Assembly: GCF_900103665.1 (NCBI RefSeq)
Contig: NZ_FNGY01000013.1
Location: 62,001-126,000, forward strand
Length of the DNA: 64,000 bases
From: Pedobacter steynii
GTDB taxonomy: Bacteria; Bacteroidota; Bacteroidia; Sphingobacteriales; Sphingobacteriaceae
Direction of reading: 5' to 3'
The translations under genes and the position numbers were made by a program. The notes beneath the pieces are model-generated. The model saw only the letters and a program-made list of their open reading frames with translations, did not search any database and was not told the origin of the DNA. Positions 36,376 through 43,621 of this stretch are shown piece after piece. Positions within the stretch are counted from its first letter, which is position 1; each line of letters starts with the position of its first letter.

Positions 36376-37281
36376 CTATACCGCTATTTCTGCCTGCTTT
36401 GGTTTCTCGATGTTCATGAGCACCACTGCAGCCAGAATTAGCGTAATTCCCAGCCATTGGAACACGTTAACAGGTTCCTTTAAGAGGAGGTGCGCCATCA
36501 TTACAGATACCGGAATTTCTACTGCGGCAATAATGGTCCCTAATCCCACTCCGGTAAGCGGCATTCCCATTGTAAATAGAAGTGGGGGTAATATGGTGCC
36601 AAATAAAGAAAGTACAATCGCCCATCGCCAAAAGATACTAAAGCCGAAATCTGCATTTAAAGAAGAATGGAAAATACATAAAATGATGATCAATCCGCCC
36701 AGAACAAGGTACAGACTTCTCTTGATTGAAGGTAAATGCAGGGCGATTCCATTGGAGGCATACACTGCTACCGTATAGGCCATTGCGGCCAGCATACCCC
36801 AGCCAATTCCACGCCAGTCTATGCTAATTTCTGCGCCCCAAAGATTGGTCGCCAGCACAGTTCCCGCCAGAATGATCAGCACGGCAATAATCTTTCGTGC
36901 TCCGGGAAGTTTCTTATGCATGATCATTTCCATAATGACGCCCATCCATACCGTTTGCATTAACAAAACAATACCCACGCTTACGGGAATATACTGTACA
37001 GACAGGTAATAACAAACACTGGTTAGCCCCATCGAGGTTCCGGCCACCATTAGTTTGGTAATGCTTTTCCATTTGGGAGCTGTATCTATAGCCTGGGGCT
37101 TGTTTCCAGAAAACAGGCTCAAAAGTAACAAGCCGATTACGCCTAAAGTGAATTGAGAAATGGTGACTTCAGCGGTGGTGTAATGTTCTTTATAGGCCAT
37201 CTTTACAAACGTGGCCAGCATGCCATAACTGGAAGATCCCAGGGCAACCAGAATACTGCCTTTGATAATATTGTTTTTCAT
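36376..37281 (-). CDS. EamA-family (DMT) transporter
   Basis: Inner-membrane metabolite exporter of 301 residues with about ten helices in two EamA repeats (first ALGSSSYGMLATFVKMAY, second GWGMLAAMAYTVAVYASNG). The substrate is unknown. The ATG at 37281 is preferred over an upstream in-frame start. It lies 57 bp downstream of the Crp-like gene on the same strand and may belong to that transcript. Confidence 0.82.
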   Translation of the reverse strand: MKNNIIKGSILVALGSSSYGMLATFVKMAYKEHYTTAEVTISQFTLGVIGLLLLSLFSGNKPQAIDTAPKWKSITKLMVAGTSMGLTSVCYYLSVQYIPVSVGIVLLMQTVWMGVIMEMIMHKKLPGARKIIAVLIILAGTVLATNLWGAEISIDWRGIGWGMLAAMAYTVAVYASNGIALHLPSIKRSLYLVLGGLIIILCIFHSSLNADFGFSIFWRWAIVLSLFGTILPPLLFTMGMPLTGVGLGTIIAAVEIPVSVMMAHLLLKEPVNVFQWLGITLILAAVVLMNIEKPKQAEIAV

Positions 37282-37338
37282 TCGTCTGCAAAGAAAGGTC
37301 ATATTTATGAGCTTCCCCTTTACATATGTTGATATAAT

Positions 37339-37908
37339 TTATAACTCTGCCCTGATCCGACTCAATTGTGTGGGGGTAACCCCCAGATAGGAAGCCATAT
37401 GGTGTTGCTTTAACCGGGCAAACAACGCGGCATTATTTTCCTTGAAATCCAGATACCGTTGCTTGGCGGTTTGGTATTTAAGGCTGATCTCACCGATTTC
37501 CTTCTCTATGATCCAATGCCGTTCCATATAATGGATGTAAAACCGGGCAATATCTGGGTACTCCAGCGTTAACTCCCGGAATCCGTCAAAACCATAACTG
37601 ATGATTTCCGTTTCTTCCAGTGCCTGTATGGTAAATAAGCTGGGCTGCTGCAATAACATTGCACTGGTAGAGGCCACCAATGTTCGTTCAGGAAAAAATT
37701 TTTTGATCACCGTGGCACCATCTTCGTCGGTATAGTAATAAGAGAAAAGTCCTTTGCTGACAAAAGCCACCTTTTTAGGGATACTCCCTTCCATCAGGAA
37801 ATATTCTCCTTTTTTGATGGTTTTTTCCAGCAATAGCTGTTGCCAGGCATTTTGTGCAGCCTCAGAAATCGAAGTGTAGCTTTTGATGTATTGCCAGAAC
37901 GCTTCCAT
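37339..37908 (-). CDS. Crp/Fnr-family transcription regulator
   Basis: Regulator of 189 residues with an N-terminal cyclic-nucleotide-binding-like domain (about 20-120, containing KKGEYFLMEGSIPKKVAFVSKG) and a C-terminal helix-turn-helix (MASYLGVTPTQLSRIRAEL). The Bacteroidota members of this group usually lack clear cAMP-binding residues, so the signal is unknown. It starts 3 bp after the CAT-family gene stop. Confidence 0.85.
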   Translation of the reverse strand: MEAFWQYIKSYTSISEAAQNAWQQLLLEKTIKKGEYFLMEGSIPKKVAFVSKGLFSYYYTDEDGATVIKKFFPERTLVASTSAMLLQQPSLFTIQALEETEIISYGFDGFRELTLEYPDIARFYIHYMERHWIIEKEIGEISLKYQTAKQRYLDFKENNAALFARLKQHHMASYLGVTPTQLSRIRAEL

Positions 37909-37911
37909 TTA

Positions 37912-38538
37912 TTATTCCTCGTTCATGAGTTGTTGAAAGCAGTCGATAAATTGCCCTACATGGAGCCCATCCATTAAAGCATGGTGTACGTGGATCGATA
38001 CCGGCATACTTTTCTTTCCGTCCAGCTCTGTTATTTTTCCAAATGATATTTTCGGACTGCTGTCGGGAAATGAAAAACTTCTTGCATGCGACACGGAGCT
38101 GAAATTGATCCACGGAAGTGCAGAATAATGAATCACACATTCTCCCAATTTTGCCGGAAAAAGTTCGCTGCTGTTTCGAACTTCTGCTATTTCTTGATCT
38201 GCCCCTGTTTTAAATGCCTGAAAGTCTTCCTCGAACTCGATATAGGAAAAACCAAACGTCCCATCCGGACGGTCTACCGTCGGGGAAGCATTTACCTGGT
38301 CGTAAACCCAAACCTGATCTTCCACAATCCGGTAACGAAAAGCAGGGATCTGGTTTGCTGCGCTCAGTGATTTGTGCAGATAGTATAGGAAAAAAGGGTT
38401 GCCTTTTGCCTTTGCAGCTGCATAAGCAAGGGTACAATCTATATTCACGGTGACGCCAAAAAAAGGTTCATCAAATTGTTTAAAGAAATGAAAATGCGCT
38501 GTTCTTGCCCAGCCGTTTAAATCTAAAATTTGTTTCAT
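37912..38538 (-). CDS. Chloramphenicol acetyltransferase-family protein
   Basis: A 208-residue homologue of type A chloramphenicol acetyltransferase. The catalytic motif HHALMDG is at residues 185-191, and the early conserved stretch around WARTAHFHFF is present. Many chromosomal Bacteroidota members of this family are annotated only by homology, so resistance should not be assumed. The start overlaps the HAD gene stop by one base (TAATG), showing translational coupling. Confidence 0.82.
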   Translation of the reverse strand: MKQILDLNGWARTAHFHFFKQFDEPFFGVTVNIDCTLAYAAAKAKGNPFFLYYLHKSLSAANQIPAFRYRIVEDQVWVYDQVNASPTVDRPDGTFGFSYIEFEEDFQAFKTGADQEIAEVRNSSELFPAKLGECVIHYSALPWINFSSVSHARSFSFPDSSPKISFGKITELDGKKSMPVSIHVHHALMDGLHVGQFIDCFQQLMNEE

Positions 38539-39227
38539 TATAGTAATTGTGGTAAGATCTCGGCTAATGCTTTGACCTGATAAAAATTGTCATGTTCCAG
38601 GGTATGGTCAATCTGCTCATGTGCCCAGGTGGTATGGTAGGGAATATGCACGGCATGTCCTCCGATTTCAAGAACAGGCATCACATCTGATTTTAAGGAA
38701 TTACCCAGCATCAGGAAGTGTTCCGGTTTACAGTCCAGGTGTTTCAACAATTTCTCATAATCCTTCTCTTTCTTGTCGCTCATGATTTCAATATGATGGA
38801 AATAAGTAGCTAATCCCGACTTCGACAACTTCCGTTCCTGATCCAAAAGATCGCCTTTGGTAGCTACCACCAGCCGGTATTTTCCTTTTAAAGCTTCCAA
38901 AACTTCCTTTACATCGTCCAGCAGTTCAATCGGCTTATTCAGTAATTCCTGTCCATATTGAATCGTTTTATGTAAGATTTCGGGGTTTGCGGTGTTGTTT
39001 GTTACTCTTAACACGGTTTCTATCATACAGAGCATAAAACTTTTTACCCCATATCCGTACAAAGAAAGGTTTTGCATTTCCGTTTTAAAGAGCTCCTGAG
39101 ACACACTGTGGTGTGGGAGATAATCTTCGAGTAAAGCGCAGAACTTCTGCTCTGCTTCTAAAAAATAAGGTTCATTTACCCAAAGTGTGTCGTCTGCATC
39201 AAAGGCGATTACTTTTATATTCTTCAT
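38538..39227 (-). CDS. HAD-superfamily hydrolase
   Basis: Phosphatase-like enzyme of 229 residues from the ATG at 39227. The catalytic DADDTLW motif is near residue 9, the conserved Thr is in VVATKGD, and the metal-binding loop is LGNSLKSDV near residue 170. The substrate is unknown. It heads the coupled minus-strand set HAD - CAT - Crp - (EamA). Confidence 0.82.
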   Translation of the reverse strand: MKNIKVIAFDADDTLWVNEPYFLEAEQKFCALLEDYLPHHSVSQELFKTEMQNLSLYGYGVKSFMLCMIETVLRVTNNTANPEILHKTIQYGQELLNKPIELLDDVKEVLEALKGKYRLVVATKGDLLDQERKLSKSGLATYFHHIEIMSDKKEKDYEKLLKHLDCKPEHFLMLGNSLKSDVMPVLEIGGHAVHIPYHTTWAHEQIDHTLEHDNFYQVKALAEILPQLL

Positions 39228-39393
39228 GATCAAATGTTAGCAGCACAAAGATCGTTTTTTTTCTACCATTCGATTTGTCATATTAGATTGACCTTTCAGT
39301 TTGTTTATTGTAAAATTATTTTCTGACTGCGTTAAATCAGAAAGGCAGAGGAAACTATTGGTTAAATTTACGGATAACCAATACAGAATTCTT

Positions 39394-40215
39394 ATGGTAA
39401 CTATAATTGTCGCAACAGATTTTTCCGAAGTGGCTGAAAATGCAGTAGAATATGCTGCAGCAGCTGCAAAACATGGTAATGCAAGACTGGTTTTATTCAA
39501 CTCTTACGTCCTTCCCGTTCATGCCGCCAACACGATTTTACCAGCTTCCAGTATTCAGAAGCTGATGGATGAAAACGAAAACCGATTACAGGAAAGAGCA
39601 CTTTATCTTTCTAAAACCTATCACATCAAAGTCGGTTTCGAAGCCCGTTTTTCATTCGTAGAAGATGAATTGAGCGACCTGATCGACAGGCATAAAGCGG
39701 ATTTGCTGGTTTTGGGAATGAAAGCGAGGACACTGGAGCAGGACCTGATGGGAAATACCACTACTGCGGCGATTAAAAAGCTAAAATTCCCTGTTCTTGC
39801 GGTGCCAATCGGAGCCAAGTTTGGAGAGATTAAAAAGATCTTGTTTGCATGCGATGTATTGAGAGGTGTTCCTAAAAAGATTCTGAAGCGAATTAAAGAA
39901 TTGGCTACAAGTCTGAATGCTGAAGTAGAAGTCTTTCATGTAAATAATGCGATCGAAGAACTGAAAGCGGATGATCCTGCACTATCTTCAAAAGACGGAA
40001 TTGGTAGTGGGCTATCCGGCGTGAGCTATTATTATAAAAATGTAAAGTCTAATCAGGTAATCAAAGAGATCGAAAAAGAGATCAAAGAGTTTAAAGCAGA
40101 TCTGTTGATCATGATCCCTAATAAATATGGTTTCTGGGCTTCACTGGTGCACCGCAGTAAAACAAGGGTCATGGCCTCCGGATTGGACATTCCTTTATTC
40201 TCTATTCCTATTTAA
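39394..40215 (+). CDS. Universal stress protein with two Usp domains
   Basis: A 273-residue tandem UspA protein. The first domain starts with TIIVATDFSEVAENAVEYA and contains LLVLGMKARTLEQDLMGNTT; the second covers about residues 145-273 (KKILFACDVL to DIPLFSIPI). A classic G-x2-G-x9-G(S/T) ATP-binding motif is not obvious in either half. The upstream in-frame start at 39301 is rejected. It is divergent from the HAD gene. Confidence 0.85.
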   Translation: MVTIIVATDFSEVAENAVEYAAAAAKHGNARLVLFNSYVLPVHAANTILPASSIQKLMDENENRLQERALYLSKTYHIKVGFEARFSFVEDELSDLIDRHKADLLVLGMKARTLEQDLMGNTTTAAIKKLKFPVLAVPIGAKFGEIKKILFACDVLRGVPKKILKRIKELATSLNAEVEVFHVNNAIEELKADDPALSSKDGIGSGLSGVSYYYKNVKSNQVIKEIEKEIKEFKADLLIMIPNKYGFWASLVHRSKTRVMASGLDIPLFSIPI

Positions 40216-40246
40216 TTGAATATTTGCTGTTTCAAAATAGTAAGAT

Positions 40247-40291
40247 ATGCCTGAATACACAACTGCAGGAGCTGTTCATTCAGGCATTTTT
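40247..40291 (+). terminator. Terminator of the universal stress gene
   Basis: ATGCCTGAAT and ATTCAGGCAT form a 10-bp stem around a 21-nt loop with its own partial pairing, followed by a short T-run. Confidence 0.7.
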
Positions 40292-40315
40292 ATGAAACAA
40301 TATTTTATCGGAAGG

Positions 40316-40475
40316 ACATTGTTCGGATAGTGTTGTGATACTGGTCTACTCTTCTCTATGTTTCACTAGACTCTTCTTCGAGTCCGGGTCGAAGAAGAAT
40401 CGAAAAGAATTGCAGGATATTTGACCGGAATATATAGAACGGTACAACACTACTATAACACTATCCGTACAGTGT
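40316..40475. repeat. Inverted-repeat element of about 160 bp with an inner hairpin
   Basis: The left arm begins ACATTGTTCGGATAGTGTT (40316-40334). The right arm, ending at 40475, is its near complement (17 of 19 bases). A 9-bp perfect hairpin (CTTCTTCGA with TCGAAGAAG, 40373-40397) lies in the middle. The structure encodes no protein. It may be a MITE-like element, an interspersed palindrome or a structured RNA. Confidence 0.5.
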
Positions 40476-40506
40476 CTCTGAGATGTATCTCTTCAAATGC
40501 ACTTCG

Positions 40507-40523
40507 TTGCAAATATTTTGCAA
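40507..40523. promoter_or_regulatory. Palindromic operator upstream of the kinase gene
   Basis: TTGCAAA-TAT-TTTGCAA is a perfect 7-bp inverted repeat, with a further TGCAA half-site at 40532. The pattern TTGCA-N7-TGCAA recurs at 46352-46368 in front of the second hexosaminidase. A -7 box, TATATTTG, follows at 40564-40571. The nearby DeoR-family protein is one candidate ligand. Confidence 0.5.
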
Positions 40524-40563
40524 ACTATTTATGCAATTTTTACGCATATTAGCTTAACAGTTA

Positions 40564-40571
40564 TATATTTG
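40564..40571 (+). promoter_or_regulatory. -7 box of the kinase operon
   Basis: TATATTTG matches TAnnTTTG and lies 41 nt before the ATG at 40613. The -33 region is weak (TTTT at 40537-40540, spacing 23). Confidence 0.4.
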
Positions 40572-40612
40572 ATAAATTAGCCTACCAAACCAAATATCAC
40601 AGGTTATTGCCT

Positions 40613-41635
40613 ATGAATTCTACTCCTAATATCACCTGTTTCGGTGAACTGTTGTTGCGTTTTAATACCCAGTTGGGCTTGCGCTTTGTGCAGTCCAACG
40701 CATTTAATGTTCATGTTGCAGGTGCAGAAGCAAATGTGGCGGTACTATTGGCGAGGCTAGGTCTGGCCAGTAAAATAGTAACCAGGGTGCCCGACAATGA
40801 TCTGGCAGATATGGCCATTGCGGAGCTCAGGAAATATGGAGTAGATACGACTGGAATTCTTAAAGGAGGAGAGCGGTTAGGAACATATTACGTGGAAAAC
40901 GGAAACCATATCCGGCCTACACAAGTCATCTATGACCGCTCGGGTTCATCTTTTTCACAACTTCAGCCGGGAATGGCCGACTGGCAGCAGCTACTGAAAT
41001 CATCTTCTTTATTCCATTGGTCTGGCGTTGCTGCCGCACTTTCAGAGAGTGCTGCAGAAGTATGCAAAGAGGCGATAGAAATTGCTCACCAGAAAGGAAT
41101 CGTTATCTCTGCAGATTTTAACTACCGTAAAAAACTATGGAAGTATGGAAAAGAAGCGCAGGAAATCATGCCTGGTTTATTGAGGTATTGTCAGGTAGCG
41201 GTCGCCGATCTGGATAGTGCTGCCATTTATTTCGGTATAAAGACCAAAGAAGGAATGTCTTTAAGAGATCGGTTTGAATACTGTTTCTCTTTCCTGAAAA
41301 CAAAAATGCCCCTTCTTAAAACCTTTGCTATGAGCTTCAGGAGGGTAGAAGGCCTCAATCATGAATATTTTGCCGGACTGGCGCATGAAGGCAATTTTTA
41401 TTACTCCACCGTACATACCCTTCCGATGGTTACAGACCAGATCGGAACAGGAGATGCCTTTACTGCTGGACTATTATATGGAATATCTTCCGGTTTTGAT
41501 CCTCAAAAGATGGTCAACTGGGCGGCAGCATGCGGTGTACTGAAGCAAAGTATTCATGGCGACTGGGCCTTAACGAGTAAAGACGAGATCGAAGCTTTTA
41601 TGCAAAGCGGCATCTCGAGTAAAATAAACAGATAA
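40613..41635 (+). CDS. PfkB-family sugar kinase, 2-keto-3-deoxygluconate kinase-like
   Basis: ATP-dependent ribokinase-family enzyme of 340 residues. The catalytic Asp281 is in GTGDAFTAGL. The N-terminal FGELLLRFN, GAEANVAVLLARLG, and the RPTQVIYDRSGSSF segment resemble KDG kinases (KdgK), which make KDPG for the Entner-Doudoroff route. Fructokinase or another sugar acid specificity remains possible. The TTG at 40607 is passed over in favour of the ATG at 40613. The PLP enzyme gene follows 41 bp downstream, suggesting one operon. Confidence 0.75.
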   Translation: MNSTPNITCFGELLLRFNTQLGLRFVQSNAFNVHVAGAEANVAVLLARLGLASKIVTRVPDNDLADMAIAELRKYGVDTTGILKGGERLGTYYVENGNHIRPTQVIYDRSGSSFSQLQPGMADWQQLLKSSSLFHWSGVAAALSESAAEVCKEAIEIAHQKGIVISADFNYRKKLWKYGKEAQEIMPGLLRYCQVAVADLDSAAIYFGIKTKEGMSLRDRFEYCFSFLKTKMPLLKTFAMSFRRVEGLNHEYFAGLAHEGNFYYSTVHTLPMVTDQIGTGDAFTAGLLYGISSGFDPQKMVNWAAACGVLKQSIHGDWALTSKDEIEAFMQSGISSKINR

Positions 41636-41676
41636 CAAGGGGAAACTTCATAATCACGTCCTAATTATAATATAGT

Positions 41677-42789
41677 ATGGAAAACTGGCCGGAAATCACA
41701 AACCTGAATGCGTATGATACCCCCTTATTTGTGGTCTATGAAGCGCGTATTAAATCTAATATAGAAATCGCGCTGGACATGCTTTCCGGGAATGTGAATC
41801 GGTTCAGGCCCCATATTAAAACCCATAAAATCGGCGAAATCATCCAACTTTTTTCAGGATATGGCATCAGTAAGATTAAGTGTGCTACCATTGCAGAAGC
41901 TGAACTCGCTGCTGCAAATGGAATGGCTGATGTATTGATTGCTTATCAGCCTGTAGGTTTTAAAATCAACAGATTGATGGAATTGATCGCTGCTTTTCCG
42001 CAATGCTCGTTCTCCTGTTTAGTAGATAACCTGAATACTGCCTGTCAAATTGCGGCGCTGGCGCTGGCGCATCAGTTGGAAATAGCGGTATATGCAGATT
42101 TGAATACCGGGATGAACAGAACAGGCTTTCCGGTAGCCGGAGAGGTGGTTGCATTCTGTCTGGAATTAAGCCGGATCAAAGGACTGAAATTGCAAGGCCT
42201 GCATGCTTATGATGGTCATCTTCATGATTTAGATCCTGATGTCCGTGCGGAAAAAGCAAAACCGGCATTGGAAAAGGTGTTCTCAGATGCGGATGAACTG
42301 GCTAAACTTGGCCTTACTGATTTGAAGATTGTTGCAGGCGGGTCCAATACCTTTGCTTATTACGCTGGTCAGGACCGTGTGGAATGTAGTCCAGGAACTT
42401 TTGTTTTCTGGGATGATAATTATACGAGGCATTTGCCTGAATTGCAGTTTCAGCCCGCAGCGTTGTTGATTTGTACCGTGATTTCTCTGCCTGCCGATGA
42501 CCTGATCTGTGTAGACCTCGGCTATAAGTCTGTGTCTTCGGAAAATCCTTTGGAGAAACGGGTGCTCTTTCCATGGAATGCGGATTTAATCCCTTACGGT
42601 CATTCTGAAGAACATCTGACCTTAAAGCATAATGAATCTATAAAATACCAGGTTGGCGACCGCATTTATGGAATGCCCTATCATGTTTGTCCAACCTGCG
42701 CCCTTTATGAAGAAGCCCAGGTCGTGAGGGAGAAACAGATTGAAACCAGCTGGAAGATTAAAGCCAGAGACAAAAAGATTTCTATCTAA
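41677..42789 (+). CDS. PLP-dependent D-serine dehydratase/D-threonine aldolase-like enzyme
   Basis: Fold-type III (alanine-racemase-like) PLP enzyme of 370 residues. The PLP lysine is Lys48 in RPHIKTHK. The C-terminal metal site has His336 and Cys338 in HVCPTC, the pairing of eukaryotic-type D-serine dehydratases. Likely substrates are D-serine, D-threonine or another D-hydroxy-amino acid; D-glucosaminate is a further possibility given the neighbouring KDG-kinase-like gene. It converges with the DeoR gene, the stop codons overlapping by 4 bp. Confidence 0.8.
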   Translation: MENWPEITNLNAYDTPLFVVYEARIKSNIEIALDMLSGNVNRFRPHIKTHKIGEIIQLFSGYGISKIKCATIAEAELAAANGMADVLIAYQPVGFKINRLMELIAAFPQCSFSCLVDNLNTACQIAALALAHQLEIAVYADLNTGMNRTGFPVAGEVVAFCLELSRIKGLKLQGLHAYDGHLHDLDPDVRAEKAKPALEKVFSDADELAKLGLTDLKIVAGGSNTFAYYAGQDRVECSPGTFVFWDDNYTRHLPELQFQPAALLICTVISLPADDLICVDLGYKSVSSENPLEKRVLFPWNADLIPYGHSEEHLTLKHNESIKYQVGDRIYGMPYHVCPTCALYEEAQVVREKQIETSWKIKARDKKISI

Positions 42790-43562
42790 AGGAAAGTCAG
42801 ATTTGGATTGGCTTTTTTATAAGGGCTTAGTAATTCTGCATCTGGCGAAAGCTCGGTGACGATATAATCTACTTCAGATAAGTTGGCAATTTTGATTTTC
42901 ATCGTGGAGTTTAATTTCTCAGAGATGGAAACAATAGCTACCTTCTCAGAAGAGGCCAGCATTGCCTTCTTTACCTGAACCGTATCCCAGTCGGAATCAG
43001 AAAAACCTCCTTCAATATCCAGTGCATTGGTACCTAGAATGCATAGGTCAGTTTTAAGGTGCGAGAGTTGGTTAAATACATCGCCGCTAAAGCTCATCTG
43101 GCTATAAGTAGAAATCTGCCCGCCAAGCATGATCGTTCTGATATTGGGCTTATCCAATAATTCTACTGCCGATAAAACGCTGGCAGTCACAATGGTGATT
43201 CTCAGGTTTCCCGGAATCAGCTTGATAAACTCTCTGATCGTCGTCCCTCCGCCCAGCAGCAATAGCATGTCCTTCCTCAATAGGGGAAGCAATTTCTGCG
43301 CGATGGTAATCTTATCATCCTGTGAATAAGCTTTTTGTTCGGAGGTATGATGGTAAGCGCTTGCCATCGCACCTCCTTTTACCTTGATCACCAGGTTTTC
43401 TTTTTCCAGTTCATTGATGTCCCTTCTGATGGTGTCTTCAGAAACGTTGACAATCAATGCCAAATGCTCAAATGTAGCACGGGTATGGATGTTAATCTCT
43501 TTAACAATCAGCTGCTTGCGTTGCGCTTTTGTTAGGGTGGCTGGTAGTTGATCGGTAGTCAT
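42786..43562 (-). CDS. DeoR-family transcription repressor
   Basis: Sugar-metabolism repressor of 258 residues. An N-terminal DeoR helix-turn-helix (about 15-65, including FEHLALIVNVSEDTIRRDINELE) is followed by the DeoR sensor domain resembling sugar-phosphate isomerases (LLGGGTTIREF, LGTNALDIEGGFSD). Its effector is probably a phosphorylated sugar, which fits the neighbouring kinase. The palindromes at 40507 and 46352 are candidate sites but have not been linked to it. Confidence 0.88.
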   Translation of the reverse strand: MTTDQLPATLTKAQRKQLIVKEINIHTRATFEHLALIVNVSEDTIRRDINELEKENLVIKVKGGAMASAYHHTSEQKAYSQDDKITIAQKLLPLLRKDMLLLLGGGTTIREFIKLIPGNLRITIVTASVLSAVELLDKPNIRTIMLGGQISTYSQMSFSGDVFNQLSHLKTDLCILGTNALDIEGGFSDSDWDTVQVKKAMLASSEKVAIVSISEKLNSTMKIKIANLSEVDYIVTELSPDAELLSPYKKANPNLTFL

Positions 43563-43621
43563 TAATTAGTATATAATTACAATAATACGGCTTAATTATA
43601 AAACTCCATACAATTTTGTAT

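Larger units (their letters stand above)
40216..40612. other. Intergenic region: terminator, inverted-repeat element, operator and promoter
   Basis: In order this 397-bp gap holds a terminator at 40247-40291, a large inverted repeat at 40316-40475, a palindrome at 40507-40523 and a -7 box at 40564-40571. No credible open reading frame was found. Confidence 0.7.

Noticed and set aside
37912..38538. Chloramphenicol resistance gene
   Set aside because: The fold and the HHxxxDG motif are present, but chromosomal homologues in this phylum are often not resistance enzymes, so only the family is claimed.
40316..40475. Intact insertion sequence
   Set aside because: The interval has terminal inverted repeats but no transposase frame, and no target-site duplication was recognised by eye.
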